From contig NZ_LYCS01000011.1 in assembly GCF_001659985.1 (NCBI RefSeq), positions 40,982 through 104,981 of the forward strand: a stretch of DNA of 64,000 bases. The letters run 5' to 3'. This DNA is from Oceanobacillus sp. Castelsardo (lineage in GTDB: Bacteria; Bacillota; Bacilli; Bacillales; Amphibacillaceae). Under the pieces are notes generated by a model. The model was given only the letters and a program-made list of their open reading frames with translations. It was not told the DNA's origin and ran no database searches. This document shows, one piece after another, positions 34,971 to 43,746 of this stretch. Position numbers and translations under genes: made by a program. The first letter of the stretch is position 1. Every line of letters starts with the position of its first letter.

Positions 34971-37268
34971 TTATTTATTAATCTTCGTTAAATCTCTATT
35001 AAGTAAATACATTACTTTTCCAGGGAACTGATCTTTCGCCATGGAAGCCACCATGTTTAAATCCATTGATTTGATCATGCTGTAGGCTGGCATCTCTGAA
35101 ATATCCCCCAAATGTTTGATAAGCACTGCACGAGTTTCTTTATTTTCCATCAACGTTTCAATTTTATCACGCGAGGAATAAACATCGTCGGTGATCACTA
35201 TTTCTTCGTATTCCGTACCGTCATCCAAATCATCGGGTTGTACAAACCAGTTTTCAGCCGCTCCTTCCCCTTGATTTGGAACGACATAGCTTGGATTTGG
35301 TTCAACTACTTTATTAAATATTGCCACATCCTCCATGTCCTCTTCTTTGGAAACAGCTTTGATTTCATTAAAACCTTCTTTTAAAGAAACATTTTCGAAC
35401 ACAAAAACATGATGATCACTTGTTTTTGAAGCTACTTCTTCTCCATCGGAAAACAACGTTACTTCATCACAATTAGAGTAAATCTTTACAGTAATGGCAT
35501 CATCCGGACGATCCACAAATCGTTTACTCGTAATATGGATAAACTTTTCATCAGACCAATTCGCTTTGTATAGATAGAAGGCGTCTTTTTTAATTTTGCG
35601 ATCATAGGTGACCAAACCTTTATTATTTCTCCCCTTCACTCCACCTTCATCACGAATATTTGCCCCGAAATCAAACATGTTCCACAAATAAGTTGCCCAA
35701 ATATACGGATGTTTTGAAAAGATATCCCAAACCTTCTCATGATATAGTGCGTGGTATTCTTCGGAGTAATCCCTTACTTGTGGTGTATTGTTATGGTATT
35801 GAATAATACCTTCTGCACCATATTCTGAAATTCCAACGCTTACATTCGGATTTAGCTTATGGTAACCATCAAGCCAATCAGCGAATTCCTCTGCTTCCCC
35901 TGTGTACCAGCCATAATATTTATTGTAACCAACAATATCGGTCATGTAATTATACTCATCATCATCCTCGACGAACATAACGTTAGCCATTGTTGTGAGA
36001 CGAGTTGGATCTTCTTTTTTCGTTAATCCGTTTAATTCTTTTACGAGCCTTCTTACTTCCGGGCGGTCTCCACCAATTTGTATTTCATTTTGGATACCCC
36101 AGAACATAATAGATGGATGATTAAAGTTTTGGCGGATTAACTCAATCATCTGCTGTTTAGCATTCGTGCCTTCTAGTTCATTTTTTGACATAATGGAAAT
36201 AAACGGAATTTCAGCCCAGACCACCATACCTTCTTTATCACAAAGGTCGTAGAAATATTGATCATGCTGATAATGAGCCAGTCGAATGGAAGTTGCACCG
36301 ACTTCTTTAATTAATTCCATATCTTCCTCTTGATCATCTTTCGTAATAGCCCATCCTTTATCCTTTCGATCCTGATGTCTTGCTACCCCATGCAAAGGAA
36401 GATGTTCGCCGTTTAAGAAAAAGCCACTTTCCGGATCCACGTTGAAATAACGTACACCAAATGGGATAGAAACTTCATCAACCGTATCGTTATAGCTAGT
36501 TAAGGATACTTTTACTTCATAAAGATAAGGATTTTTTCGTCCGTTCCATAATATTGGTTGTTCAATTGTAGCAGGTACCTCTACTTCCCTTGTCTCATTA
36601 GCAGATAGAACCACTTCTTTTGCCGCATAAGTAACCGTTTTTCCATCTTTCCCAAGGACATCAACCCATAACCTTACCTTTTTCTCTTCATCATTATCAT
36701 TCGCTATCCTTGTTTTAATCATTAATTTGGCTTGTTTATTGGAAACTTCCTCCTGCATGATATAAATTCCCTGTGAACCATAATCCAATAAATCAAAGTG
36801 AGTTGAATCCACAATTACCAAATTGACATCTCGGTAGATTCCCCCGTAAAAAGTAAAATCCGCCATTTGTGGATAAACATCATCTACTACGGTATTGTCC
36901 ACTTTTACCGCCAAGATATTTTCCTTCCCAAATTCAATTGCTTCTGTAATATCAAAACGAAAGATGGAATATCCCCCGCGATGCTGACCAAAATGTTTTC
37001 CATTTACATAAACATCTGTAATACTATTTGAACCATTAAATTCAATAAAAACGCGATTTTTCTGCTCAAGGGTATCCACTTTAAATACCTTACGATACCA
37101 GCAAGCGCCTTTGTAATATTCAAAACCATTAGCCCCATCTATTGCATTCCATGTATGCGGAACATCAATGGACTCCCAGTTGTCATCTTGATAAGAAAAA
37201 CTAACGGACTTCTCTTCATCTTGTTTGGTGAATTTCCAATCTTGATTCAGGTTCATTACTTTTCTCAT
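34971..37268 (-). CDS. Glycoside hydrolase family 2 (beta-galactosidase/glucuronidase-like)
   Basis: Cytoplasmic glycosidase (no signal), 765 aa. Domain order: N-terminal sugar-binding jelly roll, Ig-like domain, TIM barrel, C-terminal extension. The acid/base Glu395 is in MFWGIQNEIQ and the nucleophile Glu482 in VGISEYGAEG. Shorter than LacZ and lacking its fifth domain; it could be a beta-galactosidase, glucuronidase or other GH2 member. Divergent from an AraC regulator; a CcpA-box-like sequence lies upstream. The C-terminal 60 residues (ITDDVYSSRDKIETLMENKE) look like an added helical domain. Confidence 0.88.
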   Translation of the reverse strand: MRKVMNLNQDWKFTKQDEEKSVSFSYQDDNWESIDVPHTWNAIDGANGFEYYKGACWYRKVFKVDTLEQKNRVFIEFNGSNSITDVYVNGKHFGQHRGGYSIFRFDITEAIEFGKENILAVKVDNTVVDDVYPQMADFTFYGGIYRDVNLVIVDSTHFDLLDYGSQGIYIMQEEVSNKQAKLMIKTRIANDNDEEKKVRLWVDVLGKDGKTVTYAAKEVVLSANETREVEVPATIEQPILWNGRKNPYLYEVKVSLTSYNDTVDEVSIPFGVRYFNVDPESGFFLNGEHLPLHGVARHQDRKDKGWAITKDDQEEDMELIKEVGATSIRLAHYQHDQYFYDLCDKEGMVVWAEIPFISIMSKNELEGTNAKQQMIELIRQNFNHPSIMFWGIQNEIQIGGDRPEVRRLVKELNGLTKKEDPTRLTTMANVMFVEDDDEYNYMTDIVGYNKYYGWYTGEAEEFADWLDGYHKLNPNVSVGISEYGAEGIIQYHNNTPQVRDYSEEYHALYHEKVWDIFSKHPYIWATYLWNMFDFGANIRDEGGVKGRNNKGLVTYDRKIKKDAFYLYKANWSDEKFIHITSKRFVDRPDDAITVKIYSNCDEVTLFSDGEEVASKTSDHHVFVFENVSLKEGFNEIKAVSKEEDMEDVAIFNKVVEPNPSYVVPNQGEGAAENWFVQPDDLDDGTEYEEIVITDDVYSSRDKIETLMENKETRAVLIKHLGDISEMPAYSMIKSMDLNMVASMAKDQFPGKVMYLLNRDLTKINK

Positions 37269-37299
37269 ATGAAAAAGCCTCCTATAAATAATCTGTATT

Positions 37300-37314
37300 T
37301 GATATCGCTTACGA
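37300..37314 (-). promoter_or_regulatory. Possible cre (CcpA) site upstream of the GH2 gene
   Basis: TCGTAAGCGATATCA fits the cre consensus WTGNAANCGNWNNCW at all but one constrained position (C for T). It sits 32 bp upstream of the glycosidase start, a position that suits repression by glucose. Confidence 0.45.
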
Positions 37315-37407
37315 ACAATTATAAAATATTATTTAAGGTAAACTCCGTACATATTTTTCTTATATAGCACATTATTTGGCTAATTTTAACGAAAGTAGGA
37401 TTTTGTA

Positions 37408-38634
37408 ATGAATAACGTATTATTAAATAGGTTAAATAAAATTTGCAATACAATATATAATGTAACGAAAATAAATGTCCAATTCATTGATTTATTTGGG
37501 AACCCACGACTACAGTTAGTTCATCATTCTATACCTACTGTTTTACAGAGCAACAATAGTAATAATATACCTTTGGAAAGTCATCAAACATCCAATAGCT
37601 ACTATTACTTCATGAATTCATACGATCTCGAATATATCGCAACAGATATTTGGAATAACGAGGTTTTAGAGGGGTCCATTCTGGTTGGTCCCTTTATTTC
37701 AAGGGTTTCCGAGACCAATTTTATAAGTGATATTATTGCTAATAACCACCTACCCGTTAGCCAAAGAAAACAGCTTTCGCATTTCTATGAGTCATTACCA
37801 GCTATATCTAAAAAGGAATACGAATCTATTGGTGAAATTTTAGTCACACTCTGTCATCATGAACCGATTAACGTAGAAAAAGTAACCCCGAAATTAGATG
37901 TATCTTCCATCGAACAAGGAAATCGTAAGACAGTCACAGAAGATGACCAGCATATTATTGAAAGAAGATATGAAGGTGAAAAAAAATTAATGGATCTTAT
38001 TTCAAGAGGGGATAAAAAAGCAATTGCCCAGTTATCTGTTGATTCAAGAGATTTATTTGACTTTTCTAATCGATTCCCAGAAAGTCCGATACGTGTAACA
38101 AAGAATATTCTACTTGTTTTTAATACATTGTGTAGAATCGCTACGGAAAAAGGGGGTGTGCATCCAGTATATCTTCATCACATTTCTGAGAAATATGCTA
38201 TTTGGATTGAAAGAGCAACAACCCTTCGTCAATTAAATAAGTTAGGAGCCAGTATGCCATATGAGTACTGTAATTTAGTTGTAACCAGTTCAACTCGCCA
38301 CTATAATCCTATCGTAAAAAAGGCTATCGATTATATTCTATTACATTTGGATCAATCCTTAACATTGCAAGAAGTTGCTAAATCTATTCATGTTAATTCC
38401 ACCTATCTTTCACGAAAATTCAAAGAAGAAACAAAGATGAATTTGATCCAATTCATTCATTATAAAAGGATTGAAGAGGCGAAATTATATTTGCGCACAG
38501 GGAATAAAACCATTACAGAAATTGCCTTTTTGGTAGGATTCAATGACGTCAATTATTTTACAAGAGTATTTAAAAAGATAACTTCTTTAACGCCTTCGCA
38601 ATATATGAACAAATCTGCCTTCGATGATATCTAA
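37408..38634 (+). CDS. AraC-family regulator with large sensor domain
   Basis: Protein of 408 aa. The C-terminal ~100 residues hold two helix-turn-helix motifs (LTLQEVAKSIHVNSTYLSRK and KTITEIAFLVGFNDVNYFTR), the AraC DNA-binding domain. The N-terminal ~290 residues resemble the PocR/YSIRK-type sensor regions (VQFIDLFGNPRL ... ILVGPFIS). It is divergent from the GH2 gene with a 139-bp gap and probably activates it on the cognate sugar. The ATG at 37408 lacks a strong ribosome site (AAAGTAGG is nearby). Confidence 0.87.
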   Translation: MNNVLLNRLNKICNTIYNVTKINVQFIDLFGNPRLQLVHHSIPTVLQSNNSNNIPLESHQTSNSYYYFMNSYDLEYIATDIWNNEVLEGSILVGPFISRVSETNFISDIIANNHLPVSQRKQLSHFYESLPAISKKEYESIGEILVTLCHHEPINVEKVTPKLDVSSIEQGNRKTVTEDDQHIIERRYEGEKKLMDLISRGDKKAIAQLSVDSRDLFDFSNRFPESPIRVTKNILLVFNTLCRIATEKGGVHPVYLHHISEKYAIWIERATTLRQLNKLGASMPYEYCNLVVTSSTRHYNPIVKKAIDYILLHLDQSLTLQEVAKSIHVNSTYLSRKFKEETKMNLIQFIHYKRIEEAKLYLRTGNKTITEIAFLVGFNDVNYFTRVFKKITSLTPSQYMNKSAFDDI

Positions 38635-38721
38635 AGGACGTTTTATATTTTATTCATTTGAAAAGTGAGAGGATATTCTTATAGTACAAGGGAGTGGATA
38701 AATAGTGTTTTGTCGATAAAA

Positions 38722-38782
38722 AGATCCTTTATAATTGAAATAGGAAGGTGGCACCCTGTCCAAATTCAACTATAAAGGATCT
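38722..38782. repeat. Long inverted repeat
   Basis: AGATCCTTTATAATTGAAAT at 38722 and ATTCAACTATAAAGGATCT ending at 38782 pair with one or two mismatches around a GC-richer loop (AGGAAGGTGGCACCCTGTCC). It sits between the AraC gene and the DnaA domain I gene. No T-run follows, so it is not a standard terminator; it could be an insertion-sequence end or remnant. Confidence 0.55.
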
Positions 38783-38836
38783 GTCATGTTTGGCAAATGG
38801 GTTCCCCCCTTTAACCTGCGATAAAATCAGGAAAAT

Positions 38837-39190
38837 CTAACCTTTATCTTCTAACCGACCAACTCTAGCTTCTAGTTGTTCGATTCTCTTTAGTAATTGA
38901 TTAATAATGCTATCTTGTTTTGAATAAAAATTACTGGTTGAATATGTGTGTGATTCTTGGGACTTACAACAATATTGAATGCTATATGATTTTTCAGTTA
39001 TTCCTTTTACTGTTTCAGAAATTAATCCATCATAGTTATGTTCCAGCCAGTCCTTTCCAAACTCATTATCTGCATATACTATAATTGTGTCATTTTCTAT
39101 TTCTGCCGACGTTTTTTTAAACCAAGTGGCAAAACTTGTATCCGATATTTTTTCACTAATTCTGTTTAATACCTCTGAACAAAGTTCCAA
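38837..39190 (-). CDS. Stand-alone DnaA domain I protein
   Basis: Protein of 117 aa whose first ~75 residues match DnaA domain I: CSEVLNRISEKISDTSFATW, FKKTSAEIENDTIIVYADNE, FGKDWLEHNYDGLISETV. No AAA+ or helix-turn-helix domain follows; instead a linker and a short coiled coil (SIINQLLKRIEQLEARVGRL). Domain I is the docking site for initiation regulators such as SirA and DnaD in B. subtilis, so this protein may compete for or recruit them. GGAAGGTGC precedes the ATG. Not dnaA itself: the neighbours do not fit and the gene is not truncated by a stop in a longer frame. Confidence 0.8.
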   Translation of the reverse strand: MELCSEVLNRISEKISDTSFATWFKKTSAEIENDTIIVYADNEFGKDWLEHNYDGLISETVKGITEKSYSIQYCCKSQESHTYSTSNFYSKQDSIINQLLKRIEQLEARVGRLEDKG

Positions 39191-39418
39191 TAGAATGCAC
39201 CTTCCTATCTCACATTTTCTTCACTTGTATTCATTATATATATTCTACCATGAACAGTGATAGTTTATTTTTCTCCAATAATAAAGTTTGTTGAAAAGGC
39301 TATCTCCCCCAAAAACGCATATAATGAACTATTTATATTTATTGCCTATTTTGTCTTTTTTGTTTTTGAGAAAAAGTTGTTCCCTTTACATTATTATAGT
39401 CGGATTAGTTGAATATTT

Positions 39419-40855
39419 TTATTGCACCTCATCCGTTTTTTTAGGTGACATAGGTCTTTCCAGTGGTGTTAGGATTGTTATCACCAATGCAATAACCGCT
39501 AAAATCATCATAAAGTAGTATGCATCACTTGAGGCAAAAATAGATGTCAGTTCCTCAATTCCCTCTGTCACACCTTGGGTAGCTAAATCACCTGCGTAGT
39601 CTGTTGCCTTTGATGTATAAATGGTTACGACAATCGCTGTACCAATCGCGCCTGCAATTTGGCGAACTGTATTATTTACGGCTGTGCCATGTGTAACAAG
39701 TTCCTTCGGTAATGCATTTAAACCTGCCGTATTCAGCGGCATTGTAATAAAGCTTAAACCGATGCGTAAGAAAATCGTACGAATCATTAAGAAAGTAAAT
39801 GTCGTTGTTTCTGTTAAGTCGGTTACAACCCACATTGAAGGAATAACAAAAATTAAACCGATGATGAATAATGGCTTCGCGCCGAATCGGTCATACCATT
39901 TTCCAGTAACAGGGGATAAGGCCGCATTGATAATAGCCCCCGGCAATAATAATAGTCCGGCATCAAATGCTGTAAATCCGCGACCATCTTGTAAATAGAT
40001 TGGTAATAAGATCATATCGGCATATAACATCATCGTTACGATAATGTTAATGAGAGACGTCATTGTAAACGTCTTGTTTTGGAACACACGTACATTTAAA
40101 AACGGATCACTTGCACGTAATTGACGTCTTGTAAATAACACTAACACTAACATCCCCACGATAATTGTCGTTAACACTATCGGATCACCCCAGCCATGAC
40201 TACCAGCATTACTAAATCCATATAATACTAGTCCGAATCCAATTGTTGAGAGAATAACACTTAACACATCCAATTCTGCTTGTGATCCCTCAGATATGTT
40301 AATTAAATATTTGAATGCTAATAAAATAATAATTCCTACGAGAGGGATTAACCCAATAAACAACCAGCGCCATGATACATATTCAATAACGAAGCCAGAT
40401 AATGTTGGTGCTATCGCTGGGGCAAAAATCATAGCAAGCCCTAATAAGCCCATTGCACTTCCCCGTTTTTCAGGTGGGAAGATAAACATAACGACACTCA
40501 TCATGAGCGGCATAATAATACCTGCACCCGCTGCTTGAATCATACGTCCTATTAATAAAATCGTAAAATTTGGCGCAATTGCACAAAAAATAGAACCAAT
40601 TAATAATAATAGCATCGAGCTAATAAATAATTGACGCGTTGAAAAACGCTTCATTAAAAAAGCCGTTACGGGAATTAATACACCGTTAACGAGCATGAAT
40701 CCTGTCGCTAACCACTGTACCGTTGTCGCACTAACATCGAACACTTCCATAAATTTACTTAATGCAACATTTAAAAGTGTTTGATTTAATATCGATAAAA
40801 AACCTCCAAGTAGTAACACAAACAGTAATACTTTCTTATTTATTTGTTGAGCCAT
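39419..40855 (-). CDS. MFS drug efflux transporter, DHA2 (14-TM) family
   Basis: Exporter of 478 aa. It has the DHA2 openings LNQTLLNVALSKFMEVFDVS and VQWLATGFML, motif A-like LMKRFSTRQLFISSM, and the motif C-like region GAGIIMPLMMSV. Relatives include LmrB, EmrB and Mdr of B. subtilis, which export antibiotics and dyes. Divergent from a TetR repressor, which should control it. Confidence 0.88.
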   Translation of the reverse strand: MAQQINKKVLLFVLLLGGFLSILNQTLLNVALSKFMEVFDVSATTVQWLATGFMLVNGVLIPVTAFLMKRFSTRQLFISSMLLLLIGSIFCAIAPNFTILLIGRMIQAAGAGIIMPLMMSVVMFIFPPEKRGSAMGLLGLAMIFAPAIAPTLSGFVIEYVSWRWLFIGLIPLVGIIILLAFKYLINISEGSQAELDVLSVILSTIGFGLVLYGFSNAGSHGWGDPIVLTTIIVGMLVLVLFTRRQLRASDPFLNVRVFQNKTFTMTSLINIIVTMMLYADMILLPIYLQDGRGFTAFDAGLLLLPGAIINAALSPVTGKWYDRFGAKPLFIIGLIFVIPSMWVVTDLTETTTFTFLMIRTIFLRIGLSFITMPLNTAGLNALPKELVTHGTAVNNTVRQIAGAIGTAIVVTIYTSKATDYAGDLATQGVTEGIEELTSIFASSDAYYFMMILAVIALVITILTPLERPMSPKKTDEVQ

Positions 40856-40937
40856 AGAAATGAATGGACCTCCTCTTTACTTTATCAACACGGTGACGAT
40901 AAAATGAATTGTAACAAGTTTTAAATGAAGAAACCAC

Positions 40938-40977
40938 CAACAGTTTTTAATAGAACGTCAACTATACAACAGTTTTT
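40938..40977. promoter_or_regulatory. Direct-repeat operator candidate between MFS and TetR genes
   Basis: CAACAGTTTTT occurs at 40938-40948 and again at 40967-40977, 29 bp apart, in the 170-bp divergent gap. Placed where the TetR protein would act. Confidence 0.4.
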
Positions 40978-41026
40978 TTAGGTGTGTTGTTAAAATATCA
41001 GTTTAATAGACAAAGGAGAGGTTAAA

Positions 41027-41575
41027 TTGTCTGCAAAGAAAGAAGATCCACGTGCTATTCGCTCTAAACGTTTATTGAAAGAATCTGTTAAATCATTATT
41101 AATTGAATCACAAAATTTACAGGAATTAACTGTTCGAAAAGTAACAGCAAAAGCAGAATTAAATCGCGCTACATTCTACTTGCATTATTTAGATATGCAG
41201 GATTTATTGAAGCATGTAGTTTATGATATCTTCAATGATTTGTCTAAGAAATTGTCACCATTACTACAGCTAGAACCAGTAGATTTAGATGAACAGCTGC
41301 TTACCTTTTTGGATTATTTTTATCAACACCGAAAATACATATCAGTGTTATTCGAAGAGAAGGCCTTCCAAAAGAAGCTCCATAACTTTATCGTGGAATT
41401 CGTTCAAGCTAGGCGCGATCTACAAAGAATAGTAACAGAAGATGCTGTTTCAAAGGATATTATCGCATCTTCTATTCTAGGTATTTTAATGTGGTGGATT
41501 CGTGACGGTAAGCATTATAGCTCTGAATATATTGCCAAACAAATGTCGTTATGGATGACTAGAAGGAGACATTAA
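41027..41575 (+). CDS. TetR/AcrR-family regulator
   Basis: Repressor of 182 aa with an N-terminal helix-turn-helix (LQELTVRKVTAKAELNRATF followed by YLHYLDMQDLL), typical of the YxbF/YcnC-like TetR group. Starts with TTG (SAKKEDPRAIRSKRLL) after GGAGAGG. Likely represses the divergent MFS exporter. Confidence 0.87.
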   Translation: MSAKKEDPRAIRSKRLLKESVKSLLIESQNLQELTVRKVTAKAELNRATFYLHYLDMQDLLKHVVYDIFNDLSKKLSPLLQLEPVDLDEQLLTFLDYFYQHRKYISVLFEEKAFQKKLHNFIVEFVQARRDLQRIVTEDAVSKDIIASSILGILMWWIRDGKHYSSEYIAKQMSLWMTRRRH

Positions 41576-41587
41576 GAATATTAAAAA

Positions 41588-41625
41588 GAGGCTTCTCATA
41601 AGTTGAGTGAACTTATGAAAGCCTC
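41588..41625. terminator. Terminator between convergent genes
   Basis: GAGGCTTCTCATAAGTT pairs with AACTTATGAAAGCCTC; on the minus strand it is followed by TTTTTAA, on the plus strand it closes the TetR gene. Confidence 0.8.
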
Positions 41626-41759
41626 CATTAAATCCTTTATATTAACAAAAGTTATTATTTCACTCTTAGCTTACATAAAATCCTACACTTCAAGGCTTCA
41701 AGGGAAGATTACTTCAACCAATTATTAACACTTAGATAGTCCCCACCATTGTTCCATTA

Positions 41760-42654
41760 TTATTTTAGAAAATCAGGATCTTCAAATTTAGGATTTGGAT
41801 AGTCATAAAATCCCTTTCGATTCTGTTTCCCAAGTCTTCCTTTATCTAAGAACTCTGTTTTCAAATACTCCGCAATCTCAGCAGCACCCTTATCTCCAGC
41901 TTTAGCTTTTGCAAGAGAAAGATTATAAGGTGTATTAATACCAACGACATCTAAAATAGCAAATGGCCCTTTTGGTGCTCCAGTTGCAATCATCCAAGTT
42001 TTATCGATGGTTTCCGGGGCAGCAACTCCTTTTACCAATAGTTCTTGAGCAGCATCTAAAAGTGGAACAAGCAAAGAATTTAGGATATATCCCGGTTGTT
42101 CTTTATGCAATGGTAAAGCGACCATTCCAATTGCTTTTGCAAATTCAATAACATCTTCAAATACTTTCGGATCTGTTCCCGAATGTCCCATAACTTCAGC
42201 CGTGTTGTTTTTCCAAATTTCATTAGCAAAGTGTAAATTTAAGAATTTTTTCCGGACGACCTGTTACTTCTGCAAATTGACTTGGCAACAAGGTGGAAGA
42301 ATTTGATGCGAATACTGTTTTCTCTGGTGCTGCTTTTGCCAATTTTGTGTAAAAGTCTGTTTTAATTTTTTCAACTTCAGGCACAGCTTCAATAACTAAA
42401 TCTGCCTCTTTTACTGCTTGTTTTAAATCGGAATAAAAAGACAATCGGTTATAAGCAGTATCCACCTCTTCTTTTGTTGCTCCTAAGTCTTCTTGATAAG
42501 CCGATTTTAATTGATAAAATCTTTCTTTTGCTTTTTCTAATGCCTTATCATTAATATCATATACAGATACATTAAATCCTTTAAAAGCTGTTTGGAAAGC
42601 AATCTGACTTCCTAAAACACCACTACCTGCTACAGTAATATTTTTATAATCCAT
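41760..42654 (-). pseudogene. 3-hydroxyacyl-CoA dehydrogenase with a single frameshift
   Basis: The two halves, N-terminal NAD-binding (VAGSGVLGSQIAFQTAFKGF, GxGxxG) at 42223-42654 and C-terminal catalytic/dimer domain at 41760-42191, together give a 3-hydroxybutyryl-CoA dehydrogenase-like protein of about 297 aa. The frame breaks in an A6 tract (42246-42251, T6 on the plus strand): with A5 the reading continues PEKFLNLHFANEIWKNNTAE into the second half. Everything else is intact, so this is a recent mutation or a sequencing error. The codons after the break end at a stop within seven residues. Confidence 0.88.
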
Positions 42655-42780
42655 TGAAATTCCCCTATCTAATATGTCCTCATCTAAATTTAGACTTATT
42701 ATAAGACATTTATAGAAATTTATCCTTTACTGTTGAAAATCTTAATTTCTTAAGATAGTTATCTGATAAAGAAGACTTGG

Positions 42781-43035
42781 TTCAGGTAGGGTTTTAATTC
42801 CACCTGAAACTTAGTCGCCCTTATTTCGAAGCTTGGCGACACTTATCTCCCGCCTGTATCTCCAATCCATTGAGTGGATGTGTGATGAGCGAAATTGTCA
42901 GATAGTACTATCAAAGTAGAATTATGTTGAAAAGCGGGACAGTGCTTTCCCTTTTGAGTATCAGTGCCAATGGCTATGGCCCCAGTCTCCCACCACTTTA
43001 ACAAAGTAGCAGGTGACTGACACCATATCCTAAGA
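42781..43035. other. Structured intergenic stretch of unknown nature
   Basis: Between the dehydrogenase and the next gene lies 470 bp without a plausible ORF. It contains clear stems: TTCAGGT/ACCTGAA (42781-42808), GTCGCC/GGCGAC (42814-42840), CTTTAACAAAG (around 43000-43010) and GGTGACTGACACC (around 43016-43028). On the minus strand it reads GGTGGGAGACTGGGGCCATA. Composition is more GC-rich than neighbours. It may be a structured RNA or a decayed mobile element; I do not recognise it. Confidence 0.45.
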
Positions 43036-43125
43036 CAATTGTGATTTTACGGAAGTTTATTTGTAGAAGTTATAAAGAAAGTAGGGAATATGGAGGGATT
43101 GAATAAACAACCTTGATGATAAACA

Positions 43126-43458
43126 TCATCCAAAAAACACTGTTACACTCTCTTCTTTTTGTGCTGTTTCTAAGCAGTTTAATAGAAAATCCTGGATTTG
43201 CTTTTGATCCCCAATTAGGAAATTATTTTTTGGTAGAGTTGGATTACCCTTACTACATTTTTGTTTATAAGCATTCAAAGCTTCTTCAATTTGCTGTATT
43301 GAAAAAGTAGTACTGTTACCTGATCCACTAACTCCTGCATGGTAATCAATTGCATCAAGTAACCTGTACAATATAGTGGCATTATCATTTCCCATGCTAA
43401 AACGTGCATAAGCAATTGCTTCTCCAGCTTTATTGTATCCTAAAATATCATGACCCAT
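43126..43458 (-). CDS. Uncharacterised protein of 110 aa
   Basis: The frame begins MGHDILGYNKAGEAIAYARF, then SMGNDNATILYRLLDAIDYH, AGVSGSGNSTTFS and an alpha-helical C-terminal half ending EESVTVFFG. AAAAGGAGGACTATTA precedes the ATG, a strong ribosome site. No signal, no membrane segment. Probably a small cytoplasmic protein; family not recognised. Confidence 0.65.
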   Translation of the reverse strand: MGHDILGYNKAGEAIAYARFSMGNDNATILYRLLDAIDYHAGVSGSGNSTTFSIQQIEEALNAYKQKCSKGNPTLPKNNFLIGDQKQIQDFLLNCLETAQKEESVTVFFG

Positions 43459-43746
43459 TAATAGTCCTCCTTTTTAAATTTAAATCTAGTAACTAGAAAC
43501 AATATACATAGCCTTAAAAGTTCATAAAAATTAGTATTTTGGGGTTTATCACTCCTTTCAGGTTTATTTTTAATAGTTGATTGAACATTTTTTGTTTAAA
43601 ACAGTATGGAAAATAAAAGGGTGTTAAGGGGGGGATAAATCAAGGTTAAATTAAGGAGTAGTTCAAAATACAGAGGCATAATTCATTAGTTGTTTTCATT
43701 TTTTCGTGATTTCAAATACTATGGTATCGGCGACCTTTATTCCTGT

